Assembly (NCBI GenBank): GCA_027623585.1
Contig: JAQBVK010000175.1
Coordinates: forward strand, 1 to 5,556
Origin: Planctomycetota bacterium
GTDB lineage: Bacteria > Planctomycetota > UBA1135
Reading direction: 5' to 3'
DNA: 5,556 nucleotides
Below the pieces are notes generated by a model, which did not search any database, was not told the DNA's origin, and saw only the letters and a program-made list of their open reading frames with translations. Below, piece after piece: positions 1-5,556 of this stretch. How positions within the stretch are numbered: the stretch's first letter is position 1; each line of letters opens with the position of its first letter. Made by a program: the position numbers and the translations under genes.

Positions 1-2008
1 CATAGACGCCGGCACGGCGATAGTCGCGAACCCGCTGCAGCAAGACATCCGCGAGGCTGTGCGACAAGAAGCGTTCGCAGTCACTGACCGCGCCACGAAG
101 CGCCACCGGGTTCACGGTCTGCGCCGCGTCCCACTCTCCAATGAGGGATTCCTCGTCTGGCAAAACCAATGCCCACGCCGCCAGCGAGGGATCGGCCGAG
201 GAGTCGGCGAGGATGCTGCGCCATGCACGGGCGAGGCTCTGCGGTTCCTTGGACGGCACGCCGTCGATACGCGCGCGCGCGCCCGAGAGCAGAGTCCGCG
301 TGGCGAGCCGCTGCCCAGCCTCCCACCGATTGAAGGAATCCGAATCGTGCGCGAGGAGCGTCGCAAGTTCGGCGTCGCTTTGCTCGATCCGCAAGCGGAT
401 CGGCGCTGAAAAATTGCGCAGCAAAGAGGCCACCGGTTGCTCGGCGACGTTCTCGAACACAAACTCTTGCTCGCATTCTTCGAGCAACAGGACTCGTGTG
501 CCGGCGAGCTCCCGACCGTCGGCGGCGAGCAATCCGGCTTCGATTGGAATCGGCAAGGGCGCCGACGAAGGGTTAGCGCCAGGGGCGCCTTGGCGCAGGC
601 GTAGGCGATAAGTCTTCGTCGCAGCATCCCATTTGCCCTCTGCAGTCACCACCGGCGTTCCCGCTTGCTCGTACCAGCGCTCGAAAGAGCTGAGATCGCG
701 GCCGTTGGCGTCGGCCATCGCCGAGCGGAAGTCGTCGCAGGAGACGGCGCAGCCGTCGTGGCGCTCGAAGTAGAGATCCATGCCGCGGCGGAAGCCCTCT
801 TTGCCGAGCAAGGTCTCGTAGAGGCGCACCACCTCGCTGCCCTTGAGGTAGACGGTGGAGGTGTAGAAGTTGTCCATCGCCTCGTAGGCCTCTGGACGAA
901 TCGGATGCTTTAGCGGCCCCGCGTCCTCCGGAAACTGCCGGCCCCGCAGCATGCGCACGTCTTCGATCCGCTTCACCGCGGCGGAGCGCATTTCAGCCGA
1001 GAAGCGCTGGTCACGATATACGGTGAGACCTTCTTTGAGCGTGAGCTGGAACCAATCGCGGCAGGTCACGCGATTGCCCGTCCAATTGTGAAAGTATTCG
1101 TGGCCGATGACGCCTTCGACCAGCTCGTGGTCCTCGTCGGAAGCGGTCTCGGGCGAAGCCAGGAGATAGGAGGCGTTGAACACGTTCAAGCCCTTGTTCT
1201 CCATCGCGCCCATGTTGAACTGGCGCGCGGCGACGACGTGGAAGACATCGAGGTCGTATTCGAGCCCGAAGACTTGCTCGTCCCAACGCATCGCGCGCTT
1301 CAGACACTCCATCGCCCAGGCCAGGCGCGGCTGATCGTCCGGATCGCTCCAGAGATGCAAGTCCACGGTATTTCCCGAGCTGGTCACGAACAGCTCGTGG
1401 AGATCGCGCAGGTCGCCGGCGACCAACGCGAACAGATAGGACGGCTTCGGATAGGGATCCTCGAAGACGGCGAAGTGTCGGCCCCCCTCGAGGTTGCCTT
1501 CCTCGATCCGATTGCCGTTCGAGAGCAGCACCGGAAAGCGCGCGTGTTCGGCCTCGACGCGCACGCGAAAGCGCGCCATCACGTCGGGACGATCCGGATA
1601 GAAAGTGATGCGGCGAAATCCCTCGGCTTCGCACTGAGTGCAGAACATGCCCTCCGAAACGTAAAGACCCGAAAGCGCGGTGTTTTGGTGCGGCCGGATG
1701 CGCACTTCGGTCTCTACCACCGCAGTCGCGGCGCCGTCGAGATCGATGTCCAAACCGCCGGACCCAGTCAGGCGCCAACTCGATTCCACGGCCTTCTCCC
1801 CGTTGATGCGCAGCGCGAGCAACTCGAGTTCCTCGCCGTCGAGCTGCAAGCGAGCGTCAGGAGCGGCGTGCTCGGTTCGACTGATTTCGAGCCGTGCACG
1901 CACCACCACGTGGTCCTCGCGCAAGTCGAAGGCGAGATCGACGCGCTCGACGCGATGATCCGGCTCTCGGTAATCCTTCCGCCAGTGCTTGCGCGCCTTG
2001 CCGCTCAT
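1..2008 (-). CDS. pepN: Aminopeptidase N, M1 family zinc metallopeptidase (3' end cut by window edge)
   Basis: Cytosolic exopeptidase that removes N-terminal residues from peptides during protein turnover. My translation gives 669 codons without a stop before the left edge; E. coli PepN has 870 residues, so about 200 C-terminal residues should lie outside. The N-terminal beta domain has the substrate-binding CTQCEAEGF segment (Gln125, Glu127). The exopeptidase motif GAMEN is at 267-271. The zinc site HEYFH is at 303-307 (ligands His303 and His307, catalytic Glu304), with third ligand Glu326 in LKEGLTV, the standard HExxH-x18-E spacing. Tyr387 in TVYLKG matches the transition-state tyrosine (E. 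coli Tyr381). The whole stretch aligns closely with what I know of E. coli PepN, with a constant offset of 6 around the active site. The ATG at 2008 is the only start codon before the upstream in-frame TAG (2057-2059). An AAGGA lies 14 nt before it, farther than usual for a ribosome binding site. No frameshift or missing catalytic residue was seen. Confidence 0.97.
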   Translation of the reverse strand, partial: MSGKARKHWRKDYREPDHRVERVDLAFDLREDHVVVRARLEISRTEHAAPDARLQLDGEELELLALRINGEKAVESSWRLTGSGGLDIDLDGAATAVVETEVRIRPHQNTALSGLYVSEGMFCTQCEAEGFRRITFYPDRPDVMARFRVRVEAEHARFPVLLSNGNRIEEGNLEGGRHFAVFEDPYPKPSYLFALVAGDLRDLHELFVTSSGNTVDLHLWSDPDDQPRLAWAMECLKRAMRWDEQVFGLEYDLDVFHVVAARQFNMGAMENKGLNVFNASYLLASPETASDEDHELVEGVIGHEYFHNWTGNRVTCRDWFQLTLKEGLTVYRDQRFSAEMRSAAVKRIEDVRMLRGRQFPEDAGPLKHPIRPEAYEAMDNFYTSTVYLKGSEVVRLYETLLGKEGFRRGMDLYFERHDGCAVSCDDFRSAMADANGRDLSSFERWYEQAGTPVVTAEGKWDAATKTYRLRLRQGAPGANPSSAPLPIPIEAGLLAADGRELAGTRVLLLEECEQEFVFENVAEQPVASLLRNFSAPIRLRIEQSDAELATLLAHDSDSFNRWEAGQRLATRTLLSGARARIDGVPSKEPQSLARAWRSILADSSADPSLAAWALVLPDEESLIGEWDAAQTVNPVALRGAVSDCERFLSHSLADVLLQRVRDYRRAGVY

Positions 2009-2026
2009 CCAAGTTGATTCTATCCT
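1998..2026 (+). promoter_or_regulatory. Candidate sigma70-like promoter for the sulfatase-like gene
   Basis: TTGCCG (1998-2003) and TATCCT (2021-2026) are separated by exactly 17 bp; each matches four of six consensus positions. A start about seven bases downstream (near 2033) would give a leader of roughly nine bases before the ATG at 2042, holding only a weak purine-rich GAGAG as ribosome binding site. The -35 lies inside the first codons of pepN. Promoters in GC-rich bacteria are hard to call by eye, and two 4/6 matches are modest evidence. Confidence 0.3.
2017..2022 (-). promoter_or_regulatory. Candidate -10 element for pepN
   Basis: On the minus strand the 33-bp divergent gap contains TAGAAT, one mismatch from the sigma70 -10 consensus, in otherwise GC-rich sequence. 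Transcription starting about seven bases downstream would begin near 2010, leaving almost no leader before the ATG at 2008, so the pepN transcript could be leaderless or nearly so. That would leave the AAGGA further upstream outside the mRNA. I see no convincing -35 hexamer at 16-18 bp spacing. The site overlaps the candidate -10 for the opposite gene. Prediction by eye only. Confidence 0.3.
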
Positions 2027-2041
2027 TGCCGGGACGAGAGC

Positions 2042-4018
2042 ATGTTGCGCGCCTGGCTACCCCGTTTGGTTGGTTTGCTTGCCGGGGCAAGCCTCGCAGC
2101 CTACGCGGCCGCTTTCATCGGCGACTATCCGTGGTGGGCGCTCTTGATGCCGCTCACCGTCGGCAACCTGCTCGCCGCCGCGCTGCTGTCCGTGCTCTTG
2201 TTGTTGGTCTGCGCCGTGCCGGCGCTGCGCGCGCGCCTCGCCTCGACGGGAGCATGGATGTGGACGGGAGTTGCGCTCGGCTTGGTGCCCTTGCCGTCGG
2301 CGACGGGTTGGACCTCGCCTCCGATCGCCTACGCGATCGGGTCCGCACTCGCGCTCGCGCTCGCGCTGGCCGCCCGCCGTTGGCGCTTGCCGGCCTTGAA
2401 TACGCGCACGCTCGTACTGTTGAGCGTGCTGGCTCTGCCGATCGCGCTGGCCTTCGCCTTCTACCACGACTCTCAGTTGGAAGCGAGCATGCACGCCGCC
2501 GCGTTGAAGGAGAGTCGGCTTCCGGCCGACGCGAGAGAGGCGCTGACGGTCGCCACCGACGCTCCCGATTTGATTCTCATTTCGGTGGACACCCTTCGCG
2601 CCGACGCGATCGTCGGGCCAAGGCCCGAGGGCTACGAGTTGCCCTGGTTCGACGCGCTGCGCGCGAGCGGCACCTGGTGGGATTACGCGCTCTCCGCCAG
2701 CAATCAGACCGTCCCCGGCCACGCCGCGATGTTGACCGGGCTCGATGCGATGGACACCGCCGTGCGCTGGAACCGCGACCGCCTGCCGGGCTCGAATCAC
2801 GCGCCTCTGATTTCAGAGCAGCTCAACCGAGCCGGTTATCGCACCTTGGGCGTGATCTCGAATGACTTGCTGTCCGGCGCGCTCGGCTTCAATCGCGGCT
2901 ACGAACTCTACGACGACAGCACCGTCCCACGATTGAGTCTGGTCAATGGGCCGCTTGCTTGGCACGCGCGCAACTCATGGCTGGGACTGCTGCTCGACGG
3001 CCGCGTGGTGCACAGTTTCCTGGTTCAGACCCAATTCTTTTCGGCGCAGAAGCCGCCGCGTTCGCTCGGCGGATTGGGGCGGATCGCGCGCGGCACCGTG
3101 ACTTCGGATCAGGCCATCTCCGCGCTCGAGCAGGCATACGCTCAGCCGCGTCCGTTCTTCTTCTTCCTGCACTACTTCGATCCGCATCAACCTTACGGAG
3201 CGCCTGCCCCCTACGCGGGCCGACTCACCGCGGATCTGCCGCCGATCGCTCCCGCTTACGCAGCGAGCAAGAAGCAAGGACTGTTCGGCGCGGAAGAAAT
3301 CGAACGCGCGCAGCATGACCTTGCTTCCAGTGACCCCGCGGTCCGCGAGGCCGCGCGTGCCGCCGTCCATCGCTATCACCTCACCTACCTCGAACGGATC
3401 ATGTTCCTCGACGCCGAACTCCGGCGTGTGCAAGAACGGCTGGACGCGAGTGGTCGCCCCTACGCGCTGCTGTTGACCTCGGATCACGGAGAACACTTCG
3501 GCGAGCACGACGCGATGCTGCACGGAACCACGCTCTATGAGGAAGCCATTCGCGTTCCGATGATCCTGACCGGGCCCGGCGTAGCCGCTGGCTCGCGCGG
3601 TGAGGGCGTGCCTTCACTCGAGGACGTCGCGCCGACGCTGCTCGCGATGGCTGGAATCGCGCCGCCTGAATCCATGCACGGCCGCATCCTCTCGCGCGAA
3701 GGCGCGGGCGCGGCAGGACGCGCACACGTCGCCGCCGACAACAAGCGCATCAGTTGGCGGCAAGACGGCTGGAAGGCTCACGGTCACTGGACCGGCAATC
3801 GAGCGGCGCAAGCGATCGCCTTGTTCCAGATCACCGACGACCCCGGCGAAGTCGAGAACCGTTTCGCCAACGGCTTGCCCGCCGCACTCCGCGACGCGCT
3901 CACCGCCTTGTTGCTGCGCGACGTCTACGAGAAGAGTCAGCAGGCGATCGATTTCGGGCACGAGTACCTGCTCAACGCGCTCGGCTACACCGACGCGGCC
4001 GGCGATCAAGACGACTGA
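2042..4018 (+). CDS. Membrane-anchored sulfatase/alkaline-phosphatase superfamily hydrolase or transferase with Thr active site
   Basis: Predicted inner-membrane enzyme acting on a phospho- or sulfo-ester in the periplasm; substrate unknown. Five hydrophobic segments (about 8-25, 32-58, 71-86, 94-111, 123-141) with Arg-rich loops at 62-65 and 112-122 place the N-terminus inside and the catalytic domain outside. Superfamily signatures in order: DLILISVDTLRAD (176-188, metal ligand Asp183), TVPGHAAMLTG (223-233), HYFDPHQPY (377-385), SDHGEHFGEHDAMLHG (480-495, Asp481/His482 and later His residues as likely metal ligands), and a C-terminal tail with the usual DDPGEVENRFAN-type segment (599-610). 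In classical sulfatases the residue two before the Pro of the second motif is Cys or Ser, matured to formylglycine; here it is Thr223, so a phosphatase, phosphodiesterase or phosphotransferase role is as likely as sulfatase. The 5-TM plus periplasmic domain plan recalls LtaS and EptA, but the motifs are of sulfatase type. ATG at 2042 is followed directly by the first membrane segment. It diverges from pepN and overlaps the next gene by 13 bp at the 3' end. Confidence 0.88.
   Translation: MLRAWLPRLVGLLAGASLAAYAAAFIGDYPWWALLMPLTVGNLLAAALLSVLLLLVCAVPALRARLASTGAWMWTGVALGLVPLPSATGWTSPPIAYAIGSALALALALAARRWRLPALNTRTLVLLSVLALPIALAFAFYHDSQLEASMHAAALKESRLPADAREALTVATDAPDLILISVDTLRADAIVGPRPEGYELPWFDALRASGTWWDYALSASNQTVPGHAAMLTGLDAMDTAVRWNRDRLPGSNHAPLISEQLNRAGYRTLGVISNDLLSGALGFNRGYELYDDSTVPRLSLVNGPLAWHARNSWLGLLLDGRVVHSFLVQTQFFSAQKPPRSLGGLGRIARGTVTSDQAISALEQAYAQPRPFFFFLHYFDPHQPYGAPAPYAGRLTADLPPIAPAYAASKKQGLFGAEEIERAQHDLASSDPAVREAARAAVHRYHLTYLERIMFLDAELRRVQERLDASGRPYALLLTSDHGEHFGEHDAMLHGTTLYEEAIRVPMILTGPGVAAGSRGEGVPSLEDVAPTLLAMAGIAPPESMHGRILSREGAGAAGRAHVAADNKRISWRQDGWKAHGHWTGNRAAQAIALFQITDDPGEVENRFANGLPAALRDALTALLLRDVYEKSQQAIDFGHEYLLNALGYTDAAGDQDD
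2348..2365 (+). repeat. Three tandem copies of the hexamer CTCGCG
   Basis: Three perfect in-frame copies encode Leu-Ala repeats (residues 103-108) inside the fourth predicted membrane segment, followed by a further Leu-Ala from different codons (CTGGCC). A change in copy number would lengthen or shorten the helix by two residues without shifting the frame. Probably a consequence of GC-rich codon choice for a Leu/Ala helix. Confidence 0.6.
4006..4018. other. 13-bp convergent overlap of two coding 3' ends
   Basis: The plus-strand sulfatase-like gene ends with TGA at 4016-4018, while the minus-strand polyferredoxin gene ends with TGA read from 4008 to 4006. Each stop therefore lies within the other gene's coding sequence. 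I see no stem-loop followed by a T tract near the junction on either strand, so termination must occur inside the opposite gene or depend on Rho. A longer antisense overlap of the two mRNAs is likely. Confidence 0.9.
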
Positions 4019-5511
4019 GCTTCGAGATCGGCGAGAAAGGCCTCCGCTTCGAGTCGGCGGGGATCGCTCCAGCGAATCTGAGCGAAATCGGCGCGCGCGC
4101 CGTCGCGATCCCCCGACCAGTAGCGCACCAATCCGCGCTGCATCAGCACCTCGCCGAAGGCCGGGCGCAGGCGCAAGACCTCCGCCATTTCCCGCTCGAA
4201 GCCGTCGCGGTCGGATTGCGCGAGATGCGCCCAGGCCATCGCCCAAGCATTGCGCGATTCAGGGATCCAGCCCGCAGCCCGAGTGACCAGCACGTGATGC
4301 TCGAGACGCTGCCCGATTTCGAGGAAGGGTTCGGGCGCGCCTCCCTCCACCGGGTGTCCGCCGACGAGCACGGCTTCCATCCACGGCCGCATTTCCTCGA
4401 AGGCCGCGTTGCGCGGCAAGGTCCGCACACGGATTAGGCTCGCGTGGGCGAGCACCCCGGCCCACAGCACGCACAGTGTGAGGAACACGACGCCCGAGCG
4501 GCGCAAACGGCCGTCGCGCTTCAAGACCCAGGCGGAGAATCGCGCCCGAGGAGCGCTCAGTAGCGTCCACGCGAGCGATGCCATCCAGGCCGTGGCTACC
4601 CCAAGTCCGACGGCGAGCAAGAATGGAACGAAACCGTAGAGGTCGCGCAATACGAAGAAGCTGCCGGCGAAAATCAGCAGAAGGGCCACGTCCAAGGTCC
4701 ATGGCAGCGATTGCGGACGCGGAGCCGCGGGCGCGCGGCGTTTGGCGAAGGCCGCCGGCATCCCGAAACCGAAACTCAGGGCATCATTCGGACACGCACT
4801 GACGCAATCCATGCACTTCATGCAGCCCGGGTCCACCACCATGCCGAACTCGCGCACCTCTTGATGGACGCGCACGTCGCTGGTGCAGACCGCGGTGCAG
4901 TGGCCGCATCCTTCGCAAGCATCACTGACGCGGATGCGGCCGACGGCAAAGGGATCCGCGGCGCCGAACAGAGCCCCATAGGGGCACGCATAGGTGCAGA
5001 AGCCCTTGGAGCCCAGAAACCACACCAGCGCGAAACCGCACACGATGAAGGTCGCGATGCCGACGCCCCAACCGGGAAAAGTTTGCCAGAAGGCGGTGGT
5101 CGTCCACTCAAACTTGCTCACGCCGGGTTGAGGGATGCCCTCGTACCAGCGCAGCAGATACGGCAGCAAGAACATGTAGACAAAGGCGGCGATCGGAACC
5201 CACTTCAACAAGCGGGAACGAAACGGCACCGGACGCAGGCCGAGTTTGAGCAGAATCCAGCGGCAACCGTCCTGGAGCGCCACCAGATGGCAGGCCCAGC
5301 CGCAGAAATAGCGGCCGAACACGAGAGTTGCCAGCGCGGCGACCGCAAACAGCACCAGACCTGCGTTGACGATGCCTTCCTTGCTGAAGGCCATGCCCTC
5401 ACTGGGTTCGAGCGGCGTCAGCGTGCTGCTTCGCGAGAACCACCACCACAGCACGTGGGCGATCAGCAGCAGGTGGATCGCCACGAGCACCCACGCGCGA
5501 CGTCCGCCCAT
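4006..5511 (-). CDS. Membrane polyferredoxin (NapH/CcoG-like 4Fe-4S protein) with C-terminal TPR-like domain
   Basis: Predicted inner-membrane electron-transfer protein. Seven hydrophobic segments are visible (about 6-24, 47-66, 104-121, 148-167, 272-288, 293-316, 340-358). Cysteine pairs of the NapH/CcoG type sit next to the membrane: C70-x3-C74 (CGWACH) and C172-x3-C176 (CTYACPYG). Two ferredoxin motifs follow: C199-x2-C202-x2-C205-x3-C209 and C230-x2-C233-x2-C236-x3-C240-P, enough for two 4Fe-4S clusters. Arg-rich loops (258-265, 321-338) put the clusters in the cytoplasm and residues after 358 in the periplasm. There, about 420-482 form two TPR-like helix pairs (MAWAHLAQSDRDGFEREMAEVLRLRP region, then QRGLVRYWSGDRDGARADF). 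It is longer than NapH (about 290 residues) and I see no sign of the Ig-like tail of CcoG. Electron donor and acceptor are unknown; assembly or reduction of a respiratory or copper/heme enzyme is a guess from family relatives. No ribosome binding site precedes the ATG at 5511 and the frame stays open to the right edge, so the true start could lie outside. Confidence 0.88.
   Translation of the reverse strand: MGGRRAWVLVAIHLLLIAHVLWWWFSRSSTLTPLEPSEGMAFSKEGIVNAGLVLFAVAALATLVFGRYFCGWACHLVALQDGCRWILLKLGLRPVPFRSRLLKWVPIAAFVYMFLLPYLLRWYEGIPQPGVSKFEWTTTAFWQTFPGWGVGIATFIVCGFALVWFLGSKGFCTYACPYGALFGAADPFAVGRIRVSDACEGCGHCTAVCTSDVRVHQEVREFGMVVDPGCMKCMDCVSACPNDALSFGFGMPAAFAKRRAPAAPRPQSLPWTLDVALLLIFAGSFFVLRDLYGFVPFLLAVGLGVATAWMASLAWTLLSAPRARFSAWVLKRDGRLRRSGVVFLTLCVLWAGVLAHASLIRVRTLPRNAAFEEMRPWMEAVLVGGHPVEGGAPEPFLEIGQRLEHHVLVTRAAGWIPESRNAWAMAWAHLAQSDRDGFEREMAEVLRLRPAFGEVLMQRGLVRYWSGDRDGARADFAQIRWSDPRRLEAEAFLADLEAQSS
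4089..4102. repeat. Perfect 14-bp GC palindrome with alternating CG core
   Basis: The segment equals its own reverse complement and consists of a CG-alternating core flanked by CC/GG. It lies in the TPR-like part of the polyferredoxin gene, where it encodes Gly-Ala-Arg-Ala within DGARADF. With no loop and no T tract it is a poor intrinsic terminator; coincidence of codon choice is the simplest explanation. Confidence 0.5.
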
Positions 5512-5556
5512 GCGGGAGTGAGGAACGGAACGCGCCGCGCCGGAGCGATCCGGCGC
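5512..5556. other. Sequence upstream of the polyferredoxin gene; start not resolved
   Basis: These 45 bases contain no Shine-Dalgarno-like purine run on the minus strand before the ATG at 5511. They are exactly 15 codons open in the frame of the polyferredoxin gene, with no ATG, GTG or TTG. Either this is a leader without an obvious ribosome binding site, or the gene starts beyond the window. No promoter is recognisable. Confidence 0.5.
5537..5556. repeat. GC-rich hairpin: 8-bp perfect stem, 4-base loop
   Basis: The arms GCGCCGGA (5537-5544) and TCCGGCGC (5549-5556) are perfectly complementary around a four-base loop. Read on the plus strand the loop is GCGA, a GNRA tetraloop. The stem reaches the last base of the window and may be longer. 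It lies 26 bases upstream of the polyferredoxin ATG, so it could be a leader hairpin, part of an upstream gene's terminator, or coding sequence if the gene starts further right. No T tract is visible on the plus-strand side because the window ends. Confidence 0.55.

Noticed and set aside
1088..2017. A 309-codon plus-strand open frame antisense to pepN
   Set aside because: It lies opposite an intact PepN reading frame with all catalytic motifs. GC-rich genes commonly give long antisense open frames, and the translation shows no recognisable domain or sensible composition.
2702..2740. A formylglycine sulfatase signature in the plus-strand enzyme
   Set aside because: The aligned residue is Thr and the usual Arg is His, so C/S-x-P-x-R is not met; calling the gene a formylglycine arylsulfatase would be unsupported.
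1894..2865. A 323-codon plus-strand open frame spanning the pepN/sulfatase gap
   Set aside because: Its product is Arg/Ala-rich low-complexity sequence typical of an out-of-frame shadow, and it overlaps two well-supported genes.
4089..4102. GC palindrome as an intrinsic terminator for the sulfatase-like gene
   Set aside because: It has no loop and no following T tract, and it lies 70 bases inside the opposite gene in a stretch fully explained by coding.
3614..4246. A 210-codon minus-strand open frame across the convergent junction
   Set aside because: It overlaps both recognised genes in other frames, has an Arg/Gly-rich shadow composition and shows no motif.
5287..5304. CGWACH read as a c-type heme-binding site
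   Set aside because: The spacing is CxxxCH rather than CxxCH, it sits at a membrane-helix end, and the position matches the NapH/CcoG-type membrane cysteine pair.
1..5556. Mobile element, phage, CRISPR or RNA genes
   Set aside because: I saw no direct-repeat arrays, terminal inverted repeats, transposase or integrase motifs, or tRNA-like cloverleaf; coding sequence fills nearly all of the window.

Overview
The window comes from a GC-rich (by eye about two-thirds GC) Gram-negative-type bacterium. The clues are an E. coli-type aminopeptidase N, two multi-pass membrane proteins whose predicted topology fits an inner membrane, and strong G/C preference at third codon positions. I cannot fix the phylum from sequence alone. 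Proteobacteria in the broad sense, including former Deltaproteobacteria/Myxococcota-like lineages, are plausible, but this is a guess.

Layout: three genes occupy almost all of the window. (1) Positions 1-2008, minus strand: the first 669 codons of pepN, a zinc M1 aminopeptidase, whose C-terminal part lies beyond the left edge. (2) Positions 2042-4018, plus strand: a 658-residue membrane-anchored enzyme of the sulfatase/alkaline phosphatase superfamily, with five predicted N-terminal membrane segments and a periplasmic catalytic domain. It has a threonine where formylglycine sulfatases carry Cys or Ser. (3) Positions 4006-5511, minus strand: a 501-residue membrane polyferredoxin of the NapH/CcoG type, with two further cysteine pairs at the membrane and a C-terminal TPR-like domain predicted to be periplasmic. 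The right edge (5512-5556) holds a perfect GC-rich hairpin and no start codon or stop in the frame of gene 3.

The packing is tight. pepN and the sulfatase-like gene diverge from only 33 bp between start codons, where candidate -10 elements for the two directions overlap. The sulfatase-like gene and the polyferredoxin gene converge and overlap by 13 bp at their 3' ends, stop codons included. Because neighbouring genes are on opposite strands, none is co-transcribed with another in the window, and nothing visible ties the three into one pathway: cytosolic peptide turnover, envelope phospho/sulfo-ester chemistry and membrane electron transfer.

I found no tRNA, rRNA, CRISPR array, insertion sequence, integrase or phage gene. 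No clear new multi-gene system is present. The points most worth following are the Thr-type active site of the membrane sulfatase homologue and the polyferredoxin-TPR fusion.
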